DNA of 64,000 nucleotides from Daldinia sp. FL1419 (GCA_025201765.1 MU623405.1:62001-126000), one strand, 5' to 3'; counted from the stretch's first letter, positions 12,241 through 25,099 are shown. Translations and numbers: made by a program. The notes: a model not told the origin generated them from the letters alone.

Positions 12241-13515
12241 TGACTTCTCGATCAAATTTGAAATAAGATAAGTTCATATGAGCTTGAATACGTACTGAAG
12301 AAGGTGACGATGCGGAGATCAAGGATAGGACTAAAGCCATGCTCCCTGATCTCTTGATAAAGCGAGCCGAGATATTTGAGCATATCATAATATGTTTGCT
12401 GGTGCTCATAATCTGGGTCGCCGGGCTTTATGGATGCTACCATGAAGAGTAAGTTGTTCGGAATATACGAAGCGGATTTCTCTAAGTCTACTGGTGGCCG
12501 GTAGAATAGCATGGCCATCCCCGATTCTTGGAGGGCTCGTGGCGTGACGATCTCGAAGATGAGGCTGATACCCCTCCAGACTTGCATCCAATCTATCACG
12601 TAGAGCGGCTTCGCCTCCGGATCCCGAAACGCCTGGCTACTTACGGCCACCATCAGAAGCGAGCATGCTATGAGAGCAGGGAATTCAGCAGGATTGGCTG
12701 CCTCGATGGCATTCCGGTAACCTTGAAAGGCCCTGCAGCAATAAGCTGCGACGCGGTGGACTGGAATGGGTTGGTTCATCGTTTGGATATGCAGTGCTGA
12801 CACTGCCATTAAACAGTCCATGAGAAAGGGTGTCTGAAAAGCATGCTGGACAACTTTAACCTGTAGCACATGATCGACTACCGGAGAACGACCAGTCTGG
12901 ATTGAAAAGAACTGATACCCTCTGCTGGTATAAAACCATAACATTTTCATGTCTAGGGCGTCAGTCATCTCGGATGGCCGAAACAGGGGCTCGGAAACGA
13001 CGATGGTACGGGCACCGACATCAAAAGATGGTTGAGGGGAAGATCTAGGAGAAGAGAAGCTAGAAACGGGAGTAGATTTAGAAACTAGATTTGTAGACGG
13101 AGTAGTTGAAGTCGAGGCCGAGACTGGTGCGGCTGGATATATGCATTTTTCCTTTCGAAGCCTGCATGCTTTACATGCCGGCCTCATTTCATCGCACTTG
13201 GACCGCGTATTAGCGACTCAAAAGACTTTTGTTTATATGCGGAGTTCTCGTTACCTTTACTTTACGTCTTTTGCATTGCTGGCATCCGGCTCGGGATTTC
13301 CTATGAGGGCGTTTTGAGTGGTAAGGCTTATTATTAGATTCTGGACTATCTTCCGAAGTTTTACTATTAGATGAATCGGTCTCGGGCGGAGACGCAAGGT
13401 GAGATTCAAGACGCGGGCTGTTGCTGTCGTCGACGGTGGAATTTATATCGCCTATATCCAGCTCGGCGTTTAAGCTGGCGTCGATATCTGAAGATATAAC
13501 GCCTGCTCCGTCCAT
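11618..13515 (-). CDS. Zn2Cys6 transcription factor, 548 aa, three exons
   Basis: Predicted nuclear regulator. On the minus strand the exons are 13515-13255, 13196-12296 and 12102-11618. The zinc cluster is split by intron 1: C78-x2-C81-x6-C88-x6-C95-x2-C98-x6-C105, with the basic run KRRKVK between. Residues 106-145 are a Ser/Thr/Pro linker. The middle domain has the features of the sterol-uptake/C6 family: an aromatic-rich FYTSRGYQFFS segment, LMAVSALH, and, after intron 2, FFTFLPRPFQPLAKEHRPRA followed by LVLLAHYL. That second join uses the acceptor that gives ACA at the junction; the nearer alternative would give an immediate stop. Intron 2 (12103-12295) contains a long A-run on the plus strand (about 12211-12235). 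It is a tail-to-tail neighbour of the CE1 esterase, but a regulatory link is only a guess. Confidence 0.85.
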
Positions 13516-15219
13516 TTTCGTCTAATCGATTGGGTTTTGGGTTGAGCCAAGTCAACTTAGAGTCTTAGCATCATTGCTTGGATGGCTATAAAAGCGCCTT
13601 TTTTCTTTTTTTTCTAACTATTATAAGTGTAATAACTGGTTTGGGATTTGCGAAGAAAATGGCCTGCTCTTGGACCTGCTTGCAGTAGGACTTGTAGGAA
13701 CTTGCAGGAAAAAATATGCAAGGGGGATGTACTCGGGAAAAAGCAACGAAATATGTACGGAATACGGAATGCGTTCAAGTTTGAGGTAACGGAGGACTTA
13801 CAAAGGCTTCGGCGGAGAAAGCTCGCGTAATTAATAAATGGCCCTTAAATATGTCTGCTAGGATGTCGGTACCTTGAAATGCCCTGATCCATACCTTGAT
13901 TGTATTGTGTTGTACCTGCCTTGGTACCTACAGTAGCCTAAGGTAATACAATAACAATAGCTTCCCTATTTGCCTATTACATACTTCCTTACCACTTCCC
14001 TACTTGTTAGTTCCTCTGCTCTAGTTTCCCGATGTTACCTAGTTCAGCGTGGCAGTGGCTTCTGCTACTTCAGGTTCGGGTCTTACAGAGCCCCACTCGC
14101 GTACACGGTAGCCACGCCGTCTGCATGGGAGGTATTGCCGTTTCCCGCCGACACTCGAATGAATTCGCGTTACCACGATTGCACCAGTATTGGCGTAAAA
14201 GTGGGGGATCAGCCGCAACGTCCGCGCCTCGTATTTTGATATCTTAGCTGCCTAACTGCCTAGGTTCAGTCCCTAGGTTAAGTCCCTAGGTTAGCTAATC
14301 CGTGATATCCTTCTATATATTCGATCGAGGTCTTGAGTCTTTTACCGGGTAGGTATATTACACGCCTCATTCAACTTTCCATATTAGGTACTCCGACGAA
14401 ATAGATCTCGTATGGAAGTTCAAGCTACCTAACAAAAACAAACAAACCCCCCCCTTGATAGCGCACGGATGGAATCGAGTTACACATAACATAGATAGTG
14501 TGGATAGTTCATGTACCTACCCACATGCATGTATGGCATCTTTGAAGCTTTAATTAGGTATCGGTAGATATCGGTGATAGAAGGAAAGGTGCAGCTGTGC
14601 ACGGTTAGGTATCTTGTACGCATCTGTTACATCTGTTACATTTATTAGGTATAGGTATTAGGTACCCAAGGTATACCCAAGGTAACACGTGTATTTCAAG
14701 AGAATATTATCGATATATTCTCCATTGAAACCAACTTATATACGAGTACGTACGGAACGATATAGATGACACTGGAGGTAATATTGGTACGGTATCAAAT
14801 TAAAGGCAATTAAAGCAATCGGAAAGGGATCAAAGGGATGTTACCGAGTTCTTGGTAGGACTTGACTGGGGTTATGTAATACTGACGTGTGGACTAACAC
14901 GCTAAACCTACACTAGCTTTTTTTTTTTTTTTTTTTCTTCCTCTTCTGAGTCGCCTCAACTACTGCACGTGTATGAGGTAGGTACCTAGGTACATACCTA
15001 CTACTACTAGTAATGACTAGCCCCGATAGTTATATACACTCTATTCTTACATGTTATCACTCAATGGACCGACGTAACCCCAAGCGGTATTGTTACCTAA
15101 TGCAGCACCTGTTTATTCCACCTTTTAATATTCCAAAGCATTTGGTAATTACCCGCCGTCGTATAATGACATAGTTCCTCTCTTTCTACCACTTATTACA
15201 ACTTCAATTCATTAACAAA
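13516..15219. other. Intergenic region with TACCTAGGTA motifs
   Basis: No supported gene. There are several TACCTAGGTA/GTACCTAGG-type motifs (near 14255-14290, 14650-14680 and 14975-15000), a T-run near 14920-14936 and an AT-moderate composition. The final 100 nt are probably the promoter of the HNH gene. Confidence 0.5.
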
Positions 15220-16555
15220 ATGACTCCATATCGTTCGTTTCATTCTTCTCAACCTCCTGCTGCACCGACTGGACAGGGTCGCAGAGACCTCTTAAAGCTT
15301 ATTGATATCTACCATCCGGGGTATCCTGATTTAAATCCGTTACTTAGCTTACACGCATCTGACAAGGGCGGCATTCACTACACACTAGTGTATTACGCTT
15401 GTTGCATTGTAGCTGGAAATATATGGCACGAAGATGAAGGTAGATTGGAAAAAGCCGATACACCCTTTCTATCTGAATCTCGAAACCCTACGCCCATCAA
15501 GATACCAGAAGATGATATCTTAAAAGGGCGGCGGTATTATTTCCATAATCCTAAATATCCAACCGGTAAATATGTCTCTTATCCTTAAACTTTATATGGT
15601 ATTAATATAGGTACATATAGGTCGCTATCCTATTGTTTCCTCCTTCGATCGCTGGATCTTTCCAGATAAATTACCAGCACCGTGGGAATCTCTCAGGCCT
15701 TCGTTAATCCCTGCAAACGAAACTACACAAGAAAGCGAACCCCCTCCTGCTGTGGCGTGTCACACCGAATCTTGCCGAGTGACTGGCCACTTGAATGCGC
15801 TCGATATGGCGCATATTGTTCCCGAAGCTTGTGGTTTGTGGTTCAGGGCAAATTTCATGCGCGAATATGCATCTTCGAGTACTGTACACAATAATGCTCT
15901 TAACGATACACCTAACCGCGTGCCACTCCGTACGGATATCCATCGTTTATGGGATAAAAGCAATCTCGCTATTGTTCCGAAGCCGAACCCAAAGCCGGAA
16001 AATGCGCCGAAAAATGAACTTACTGCTCCCCGTACCTATACCCTAGCCACACATGTACTCCGACCGCCCGGCAAATCAGATGACGGTAACCTTGAACTAA
16101 TACAGTTCTACCATAACCTCAAAACTTACTCGTTCATTGGCAATCCTATCGAATATCTTTTCGCTCGTTTTGCGTGGTCTCTTTTTGTTGACACTATAAT
16201 GTTACTTTTCCAAGGTAAGGACGCAAAGAGAACGAAATTCTTCGTTTCGGTATCCGAGGAGTCGAACGAGAGTAAGGACCGACAGGCGGTATACCGAGAA
16301 ACTAAAAACCCGCCTTTACCGAGATCCGGAGCTGGGGAAAAGCCTCACAGCACCAAACGTTCCCGGTCTGAAATGGAAGGCGGCGACGTCGATAATGCCG
16401 ACGATATCGACGATACCGAGTCCACAAACTCGTACGGTTCTACTGTGTATGACGAATTTTTCGAAGATATACATAGTGAATATAACGGTAGTGAAGCATA
16501 CTCTCCGAGAAAGCGCTCCCGGTCTTCTAGTTCCGGCGATAGTAAATATAACTAG
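15220..16555 (+). CDS. HNH_2 nuclease-domain protein, 426 aa, two exons
   Basis: Exons are 15220-15565 and 15621-16555, with the intron 15566-15620 ending in tacatatag. The central region (about residues 165-235) matches fungal HNH endonuclease domains: a zinc-like CRVTG entry, DMAHIVPE carrying the first histidine (about H180), an NALND segment, then RTDIHRLWDKSNLAIVP with the second histidine. Such HNH_2 proteins occur in large lineage-specific families in filamentous fungi and their cellular role is largely unknown (family knowledge). The N-terminal 110 residues precede the nuclease domain without a recognised motif. The C-terminus is acidic and Ser-rich with a basic KRSRS patch. The reading frame ends at 16555, but a protein-like Asp/Ser-rich frame continues in another frame to 16718, which may be a frameshifted tail. 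DNA cleavage is inferred from the motif only. Confidence 0.8.
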
Positions 16556-17165
16556 CGATTGTGATTCTAGTGATAATTATGATTATAAACCTACAGAGGA
16601 ACTGATGCTGCCGCTGTATGGTTCAACTTATTTGGGAAACGACGAAAAGCTACCATTAACTGAGTCGTCTTCCGAATCCCAAAATGTTGGAAATAACCCG
16701 AACAGTTCCAGTAGTTAGAATGGGTTTAATTAAGAACGCATATGGGTTTTATGGTGTTAAACGTATTGGATTTTAGTAAATTATGATATTACGGTGTTGG
16801 GGAATAAAATAAGCGCGCAACGCGTTTTGTTAAGGATATATACGGAAATTCCAATTGGTTATTACTAAAATACCTGCGGTTATCTGACCAATAAGCATTT
16901 GCTGCATTAATTTTGCTTAGAAAATAGGTGGGACTGAAATGTATGAGCCTATGAGGTACATTGCGCAAAGGTCACAATGTGTACCGTGCCCCTCCATGAA
17001 CAGGTGCTGCGTTAACGGTAGCCACCCCAAGATACCCGTCTACAACCGTAAACCTACGATAAGACACCTCTGTAGTGTAGGACATAATCTTCCATATTTG
17101 TAGGCATTGACTTATACCATCACAAAAGACGAGAGCCTGCGCGTCTTAAAAGTATAAACCGAACC
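16556..17165. other. Intergenic, including possible out-of-frame HNH tail
   Basis: The first 160 nt hold an open Asp/Ser/Asn-rich frame that could be the displaced end of the HNH protein. The rest shows no coding signal and probably holds the ORC5 promoter. Confidence 0.45.
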
Positions 17166-18666
17166 ATGGCGAGCATATTCGAGCTCCCAGAAGAGCTCCT
17201 TGCCGCCCTCATCGAAAGCTTCCCATGCCGCGACGCCCAGATCAGAGCTCTAGCTACACTGCTATATCCCCGAGCGGCACCATGTCGTAATCTGATTATC
17301 CATGGCACGGAATCTACAGGCAAGAGTGCCGTTACTGCACGCCTACTCGAAGCATTATCTAGCGGCGATGCTCCCCTCCTCAACTACGCCGTTGTGAAGT
17401 CTGTCGAATGTGTTACGGCTCGGCATTTATACGAGCGAATAGTCGGCCAAGTAGCCAATTCCTTGCAATGGGAGGGTAGGGGAACCATCGGGCGTTGCGA
17501 AACAGTTGCTGCTCTCACGGTCGAGCTTACGAAGATGCTTAAGTACGACCAGCCTCAAGATAGGGAATCGAGGTTCGTGCTGGTATTCGACGGTATAGAC
17601 CGCCAAAGAGAAGCTCCACCAGCTCTATTACCTGCTCTAGCCAGGCTCTCTGAGATTGTACGTCCCCCTTACGATCGCTGCGTCCAATATACGAGCTGTA
17701 GGCTAACAACCTCACCAGATCCCCAACCTAACAACAATATTCATCCTCACCGCCCCCTCTCCCTCCCTCCTCCGCGTCTCCTCCGCTCCGCAACTCTACT
17801 TCCCGCCCTACACCAAACCCGAATACATAACCATCCTCTCCCGACCACCATACGTCCCCTCTTCTCTGCCGAACACCACACCCCAAGAAACAGCCGATCT
17901 CTGGGCACGCTTCACAGCCGCCGTCCACGACGCGCTAGCAAAACCCGCGTCGCGCTCTCTCCCCGGCCTCGCACGTGCCTGCGCCGCCCTATGGCCACGA
18001 TTCACAGCCCCAGTTGCCGCAGGCACCCACCGCGCCCGCGAGTTTACAAAACTCCTCGTCGCAGCGCGAGCTTACTTCCAAGACGAGGCCGTTCTCGAAC
18101 CCGGCATCACCCTCGCCAAGGGCCCAACCACCACGATTACAAAACCGGGCGACAAAGAACCGCGCAGCAGCAGCAGCAAAGACCTCGCCGCCCTGCTCCC
18201 GCCCACAGCCCGGCTCCTGCTAATCGCCGCCTACCTAGCCTCGCACAATGCGCCCCGCCACGACCAGACTATCTTCAGCACCTGGCACTCTGGCCGCCGG
18301 CGTCGTGGCGGCGGCGGCATCGCGCATCGCATTACCAAAAAGGCCAAGCACCGGAAGATTGCGCGTAAGTTATTAGGACCGAGTGCTTTTGTGCTGGAAC
18401 GCATGGTTGCCATATACGCTGCTACGCGACGAGAGTGGGTTAACGATGGAGACGACGGGGACAATCAACCTACCGTTGACGGAGACGTCGGTATGGCAAT
18501 CGCAACATTAGCTAGTCTACGTCTGCTCGTTCGTGTTGGAGGAGCAGGTGGTGCGGGAGATACGATGGATCGTGGCGGGAAGTGGAGAGTAGGTGTCGGG
18601 TGGGAAGTTGTGCGGGGCGTTGGCCGTAGTATGGGAGTCGAGGTTGAAGAATGGCTCGTCGAGTAA
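17166..18666 (+). CDS. orc5: Origin recognition complex subunit 5, 479 aa
   Basis: Subunit of the nuclear ORC complex that binds replication origins and loads the MCM helicase. Exons are 17166-17657 and 17719-18666; the intron has the donor gtacgt and the acceptor caccag. The N-terminal AAA+ domain has a degenerate-looking but recognisable P-loop, HGTESTGKSAV (about residues 43-53), and an acidic Walker B, FVLVFDGIDR (about 139-148), where Asp-Gly replaces the usual Asp-Glu, as expected for an ORC5-like subunit. Exon 2 begins IPNLTTIFILTAPSPSLL and continues into the ORC5 C-terminal region (YFPPYT, ARAYFQDEAV, LLPPTARLLLIAAYLASHN). The C-terminal portion is unusually Gly/Arg-rich (RRRRGGGG) and the DNA is GC-rich. 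A long frame running on through the intron is a shadow. It is transcribed convergently with the branching-enzyme gene, 278 nt away. Confidence 0.9.
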
Positions 18667-18944
18667 AGGCGAACAAAGAACGAGGAAAATCGAACGCTTA
18701 AGAAAGCTGGGAAATTACACATCACGATACCCTTGTGTCATATACCATGGAGAATCTTTGGAAATAATAGTAATTTTGATCTATACGGCTTTGATATGCT
18801 AGTCATAAATATAAAGTACCTTCCCCCCCTATTTTGCCTCAATATCTTCGTAATAATCCTACGTTTCCACTAAAACTATGACTTCGCTTCGCTCATTTCA
18901 CAATCATATCCTAAAACTGACTTCTAGATTCTCCTTTTCGGTTT

Positions 18945-21473
18945 TCAAGATTTGTCAAGGGCCAGCACCTATTACATCGTTAGCCTCTAACCAAAGCCAC
19001 ACGATACGGGTGGGATCATAGAGAACTTACCAGGGCAGTGCGACAAGGGATGTATATATGAGTCCAATTCTTGCGGCCATTCCACTCCATTGGAGTAGTG
19101 AAGAACCGGGCATTATGGTCGTTGCGCTCAAAGCCGCCAACTTCCTTCGTATCCGTGTCGAGCACAATCTTGTAGGTGCCTGGAACATCCACCCCGATTC
19201 TGTAATCGGCAAAGCTTTGGGTGGGGTGGAAGTTGAAGATAAAAACGCAGCCAGCACGCTCAAATACGATGATCTTATCGCTCTCGTTCTTGAGGCTAAT
19301 ATACGCTTGCGGTGAATGTAGCCAGCCGTAATGTTCTTCCGTAAGATTCATTTGACGGTCAAACTCGTTGAGATCCTTATAGCGGAGGAGGGGGTCCTCG
19401 GTTAAGTTGAGCTGGCGTCGCGCATACCAGAATGAGTTCTGGTTACCTTCACGCGGGAAGTCGAGCCATTCCGGGTGACCAAATTCGTTACCCTCAAAGT
19501 TGAGGTAACCCTCGCCGCCCAATCCATGCGTCAATAGCCTAATCATCTTGTGCAGTGCCATACCTCGAGAGATGACGGGGGTTAGAGGTGAGAGCACCGA
19601 CATATTAGTATATAGTTCCGCGTCACAGAGGTGCATGAGTAAAGTCTTGTCACCAACGAGACTACAATCGGCATGCGTTAGCTAGTTAGTCCTTTCAATG
19701 GCATATTATTACTTACGCTTGATCGTGACTTTCACAATAAGCGATGGTCTTTTCACCATGTCGCCTGTTAGTGAGAGTCCAGCAGATGCCGGACATATCC
19801 CAGTCTTCATCCTTCTTCTCTTTGAGAATCTTGATCCACATATCCGGAATGGCCATAGCTAATCGGTAGTCGAACCCAATGCCACCAAGCGACAGAGGTA
19901 AGCAGAGAGCCGGCATACCGGATACATCTTCAGCAACGGTAATAGTTTCGGGGTAAAGGTGGTGAAGCATTTCGTTCGCAATCATCAGATAGACCACAGC
20001 TTCTTCATCGACCTCCGCGCCAAAATATTCATGGTATCCGCCAGAGAATCCCCTATGAACCGACGGTTAGTATTAAGTTATCATGGCAGCAGCATCAAGC
20101 AAAATCTTACGTTCCAATACCGTGATGAACATATAACATGCTGGTTACACCATCAAAGCGGAAACCATCGAATTGGTATTCGTCCATCCAAAACCTTAGG
20201 TTACTAAGTAGAAACCTTAGAACCTCATGACTACCGTAGTTGAAAAGCCTCGAGTCCCATAACTCATGTCTACCCTTCCCGCCCCCGTGGAAGTATAGGT
20301 GGTCAGAGCCATCAAACTCGTTTAGGCCATCAAGCACGTTCTTCGACGCGTGGCTGTGCACAACATCAAGAAGAACGACCAAACCTAGGCCGTGAGCAGT
20401 ATCGATCAATTCCTTGAGATCTTCGGGCGTGCCATATCGGCTGCTGGCAGCGAAAAAGTTGTTTACCTGGTAACCAAAACTAGCATAGTAGGCGTGCTCC
20501 ATGATAGCCATGAGTTGAATAATATTGTACCCCAAACCTTTTATCCTGGGCAGCATAGTCTTGGTGAATTCCTTGAACGTCGTGACTCGCTGCTCAGGCG
20601 AAGAAATACCGACGTGTGCTTCGTAGACACGAGCACTCGCCGGCTTCTTCGGCCGTGCATTCTTGAAGACGTACTTCTCGGACTCGGGGGGGTTCCAGAA
20701 ACGAGCATCGTAGGCAGGTGAGACGGAAAGATCCTGAGTAACATATTTAATCCAAGCTGGTAGCCGATCAATTCGCTCGTGAGATGGTGTTGTCATAGAA
20801 ATCTAGCACCCAAGTTTTAGTAGACGTATAATTAGTTGCTTGGGTAAAGCCGTGTACCTTTATCTTGGAGTTGTGTGGAATAGCCGGTTGCCCGTTTACT
20901 GCTGGCACAGTGATTTCCCATACTCCAAAAGAATTCTTCTTCATAGGGTGGGAGCCTCTATTCCATCCATCTAATAACAAGTCAGTGTGATACTCTGCGA
21001 TGTAACATAAAACGGCCAGGGCTTACTGAAATCTCCAATCAAGAAAGCTTCGATGGCGTTGGGCGCCCATTCCCGATATATAATATTGTTATCCTTATCA
21101 ACATTGAAGCCAAAGATCTCGGTACCCTATGTTGAAAATGCATGTGTTAGTTTGGAATGTTGAATGTGGGTTGGTGCCCAATGTGGTCGTGGCCAAAACA
21201 AACTTTTGAAAATTTCTCAAGCCCGCCTTCAGTATCGTCGATTTTCTTGATCCATTCTTGGGCTTTCGCATATCTTCGCTTTAAAGCATCTTGGAAAGGG
21301 GACAACCAAGGATCTAACTGAATGACACCTATAAATCGTATTGTTAACTGACGATCCCATACCAACGTACTATAGTAGGATCAGAATAAAGTCGCACCAG
21401 TGCCATCGTTAGGTATCCCCGGAGCGGCACCCGAGCCGAGACTATTCGCAGAACTGCTAGCTACGGCTGTCAT
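18945..21473 (-). CDS. GLC3: 1,4-alpha-glucan (glycogen) branching enzyme, 698 aa, eight exons
   Basis: Cytosolic GH13 enzyme that transfers alpha-1,4-glucan segments to make alpha-1,6 branches in glycogen. Minus-strand exons are 21473-21398, 21328-21204, 21126-21027, 20970-20858, 20802-20111, 20052-19717, 19661-19031 and 18968-18945; the sum is 2097 nt in one frame. The N-terminal part has the CBM48-like YREWAPNA and IGDFNGWN motifs. Catalytic residues are Asp355 (DGFRFDGVTS), Glu410 (TVAEDVSG) and Asp479 (ESHDQAL). The C-terminal all-beta domain ends IYIPCRTALVLALDKS, where the last seven codons come from a 24-nt terminal exon; reading through its donor would give a slightly different four-residue end. 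The length of about 700 aa is normal for the family. It is convergent with ORC5. Confidence 0.93.
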
Positions 21474-22807
21474 CTTTGTTGACCGTCGTCTCGTTAAGAA
21501 TAACGGACAAAAAAAGGGGAAGTTTGTTTTGAAGTTGGAGAACATAAGAAGGCGCGGAATTAGAACTAGTGAGAGTCGTCAAGGTTAGTCTGGTCTTAGG
21601 TCTTGGAGCTCCCCGCTAAACGCTAAAATTAAAGCTATGATGGAAGGGAAGCTACGTAGTGTAGGTAAGGTAGGTAAGGTAGGTATGCTAGGATAAGAAC
21701 AAGTTTTGAGAAACTTGGAAGTTGCGCCTGTTTCTTTATATTGCCGTTCTATCTATTTTTTTTTATTTTTTATTTTTTTTTTAGTATGCATAGTACCTAT
21801 ATACCTAAACAATCTAACCTAAAGGAATGGCCTTAATTTAAAAAAGGTCAATCGCGGTACCTAAATTCCCAACCCACTCGTACCTATCATCTCATATCAA
21901 TATAATTGTTGTAGCAAAATTTACTTCTCCCCAGATGAGGAGAAAAATGCTCGAGCCCAAAAATTCATGTCCAATGACGTCGAGGGGCAAATTGTGCACC
22001 AGTAGATAAACCGTAGCACATCTGCTGTGGATCTATCTTTGTTATATGGACCCATCAATTAATGTCTAGAACTTTTGGCTCTCCGCTTTTCCCTCTGCCC
22101 AGTTTACGAGTTGACAGACGATTGGTATTTTTCGATAATGAAGGTGGTATGTTAGGCAGAAAAAACATGGATTCCGTAAATGAAGCGTAAAGCTTATGTC
22201 ACCACACCTGCCGAAAGAAGACCAAACACCTAAACTACAGGCGGGAGTTTGTTCGTAGACGTTGGAACTATTACATTTTTATCGATGATCAACCTTGGAT
22301 GATATGCATTTTAAAATTGGAAGCTCTTGCGGGGGCATTACTTGCCTAAAGCTCCAAAGCTCCAAAGCTCTAGCACCAGCCAATTTTAGCTCTGAGCTGG
22401 TATAACCCCGCCAAAATGGAACCCCGCATTACCTAATTGCGCCCCTCTCGAGCCTGTATCGTTGTACCATTGGATCATCGCTGCGAGATCTCACTCAATC
22501 CGCGTCCGATACAGGAGCATCAACTTCCTTTGCGATAGGTACCTACAACTCAACGCATCTAGACAACATTAATAAGAATACCTATTAAACTTGGCCTCCA
22601 CTATTTTGAAGCGCAAATATCATATACGATACAAAAGCACATGTGATAGTCAAATCCGCTTCAATCCTATTGGTTCGAGATAAAAAAGGCCTATCTATTC
22701 CTTCTAAGTTATTGAAGCATTTGGTCATAGGCACCCATGCGGTCTATAACGTTAAACCTTTGGAAATAGTTGCTATCCATTGGAGGACCACCTCTAACAG
22801 AGTCAAT
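21474..22807. other. Divergent promoter region between branching enzyme and ClpX
   Basis: About 1.3 kb between two divergently transcribed genes. It contains a GGTAAGGTA short tandem repeat near 21660-21690 and T-rich tracts near 21755-21782. No independent gene is supported. The open frame running upstream of the ClpX start (22643-22807) is not like a mitochondrial presequence and is treated as leader. Confidence 0.5.
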
Positions 22808-24646
22808 ATGAGGTCGGTCCTCGCAAGACGTAAACTATTAGCATTTCCCGTCTTTCCACGAAACCAACTTCGCGCCCTGTCAGCCTCCACCGCCTTTCGT
22901 ATTACGAGACGTAGCTCGGAATTCAGCTCGGGCTTTACGAGCAGCTATGACCCGAATGAAGAAGGGCGCGGCCCTATGTTCTCTAAGAATACCTTCGGCG
23001 TACCTCAATTCTACCCCCGAGACCTTAAGAAACGAGTCGACGAATATGTAGTGGGACAAGACCGGGCGAAGAAGACGATATCTTCCGTCATCTTTAACCA
23101 TTACCAGAACGTACGGCGGCGGCAACATCAAGAAGAGCAAGAGAGAAAGCGAGATGAAAAGCTTATGAGGCAGGCTATTGCCCGCGATCGTAATGCAAGG
23201 GAGAGGGAGCCTCACCCGGTTGAAGGTTGGCATCATTTGGCGTCGATGACTCTACGGTATCGCGCTGACGATATTTCCGAAGATGATTATTCGGGCGATC
23301 ATGATTATATCCAGAATATACATCAAGCATGGCAACAAGCCGAGCAGGATGTTGATTTTTACATACCCGAGGACACTAGTCGGACACCGCCTGTCAAGAT
23401 CGATAAAAGCAACTTGCTATTGATCGGCCCAACTGGTGTTGGAAAAACATACATCCTCGAGTAAGCGTCTGCTTATAGTCAATACGTGCGCGTCCCTTAG
23501 CTAAGCCTTGACAGGACATTGAGCAAAAAGATTAGCGTTCCCTTCACGATATGCGATTGCAACTCCTTTACCCAAGCCGGTTACGTAGGTCAGGATGTCG
23601 AGACGTGTATTGAAAGGCTATTAATAGAGTCTAATTACGACGTAAGAGCCACGGAGCAAGGGATAGTAGTTTTGGATGAATTTGATAAAATTGCCAAACG
23701 CGAAACGATAAATGGGAGAGACGTAGGAGGCGAGGGTGTACAACAGGCGTTATTAAAATTGATTGAAGGAACCAAGGTTACTGTCAATGTCAAGGATAAT
23801 CGCTCATCCTCCTCGTCTCGCTCGGCGAGCCCGATTACAACCAACTACACCGGCCCGGGATCCTCAAACTCTACTTCGGGACCTCAACCGACGTTACCTG
23901 CAGCCGGGAAGGTGGACCAATACACCATCGATACGAGTAACATATTATTCGTCATGTGCGGAGCCTTTGTCGGACTCGACAAGGTCATCTTGAATCGAGT
24001 ATCTAAGTCTAGTATGGGCTTTGGTTCCGAGCTCCGGAGCCGACCTGCCTCCGGAAATAAAGCAGACCTCCCGCCGGCATTATTTAATCATCTTCCCCAC
24101 CGGCCCCCTAATGCGGAGGACACCGCGAACCTAACGGCGTTAGACCTCGCAACACCCGAAGACCTACAAGGTTTCGGGTTCATCCCGGAACTGATCGGGC
24201 GTGTACATAACATTGTGGCACTATCGCCGTTATCACGATCAGATTTATTAAGAATCCTGACTGAGCCGCGGAACTCGTTAGTGGCGCAGTACACGGCCTT
24301 ATTTGAAACGTATCCTTCTAGCCTCTTTTTCACACAGAAAGCACTACAAGCTATCGCGGAACGGGCCGAGAAAGCACAGACGGGTGCTCGTGGTCTCAAG
24401 ATGGAGATGGAGCGAGTGCTAGCTGAGGCTATGTTCGACGCACCAACGCACTACGTGCTAGTTACCGAGAAAGCCGTACGTGGAGAAGAGAAAGTTGGCT
24501 ACTGGGGCAAAGACGGTCGACTCGAAGTCGAGAGGTTGATACGTGAGGAAGATGGCTTGGCTGGTATTCCGGGGCAAGAGGCTCACGATAGGGAAATCGT
24601 CGGTAGTCTTGGCGAGTACCGCGAGGCTGGGCAGAGTGGTGCTTAG
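22808..24646 (+). CDS. clpX: Mitochondrial ClpX-type AAA+ unfoldase, 594 aa
   Basis: Matrix ATP-dependent unfoldase, the ATPase partner of ClpP in organisms that have it. Exons are 22808-23460 and 23515-24646, joined at codon GAG. I chose the ATG at 22808 because it opens a typical presequence (MRSVLARRKLLAFPVF, rich in Arg with no acidic residue). The P-loop GPTGVGKT lies near residues 206-213, the sensor segment reads AGYVGQDVE, and Walker B reads VVLDEFDKIAK. A low-complexity Ser insert (about 23800-23890) interrupts the large ATPase domain. The bacterial N-terminal zinc-binding domain is absent. A SSMGFGSEL segment sits where the ClpP-docking IGF loop lies in bacteria. The C-terminal sensor-2 region (TGARGLKMEMERVLAEAMFD) is intact. 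Confidence 0.9.
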
Positions 24647-25099
24647 GTGTATATGATATAATATGAGATTGTTAAGTCTTTGCCTTATTCCAATGGATCC
24701 ATTGGGGTACTAGGTATGGTGTTGATAAAGGAATGGGTTCTTCATGGCTTTAGGCATATTCGGCATGGCCGTTTTACATCGGGCGGTTCGGTGTTTAGGG
24801 GTATATGTTGTTAATAGGTTATGCGGTGGAAATAGGTATATATATCACTTAAAGGGGTCGGTATATCAGCTTTATGTGTACCTTACTGTCTGTATTGAAT
24901 CCTTCGGTAGTGTTACATTTTCTGTATGCTCATCACAAATCCAACTCGCTCCCTACACCATACTCAACCTTTCTTTCCGCTAACAACACCGGCAACTAGT
25001 TCTTAACTCAAAAAGAAGATAACTACACTGCCATAGAACATTCCCAAGCCAATATTTGCTTCATTGCCACGTAACCAGTACATCCCATAAACCGGTTGC
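24647..25099. other. Intergenic, 3' of ClpX
   Basis: No gene seen. The last 80 nt show weak nucleotide similarity to the coding region just upstream of the fingers in the complete C2H2 paralogue near 45 kb, but with an in-frame stop, suggesting decayed 5' coding sequence. Confidence 0.4.

Noticed and set aside
17658..18368. Continuation of the ORC5 first frame to 18368
   Set aside because: It reads through the intron into an Arg/Pro/Ser-rich low-complexity frame; the spliced frame continues ORC5 homology.
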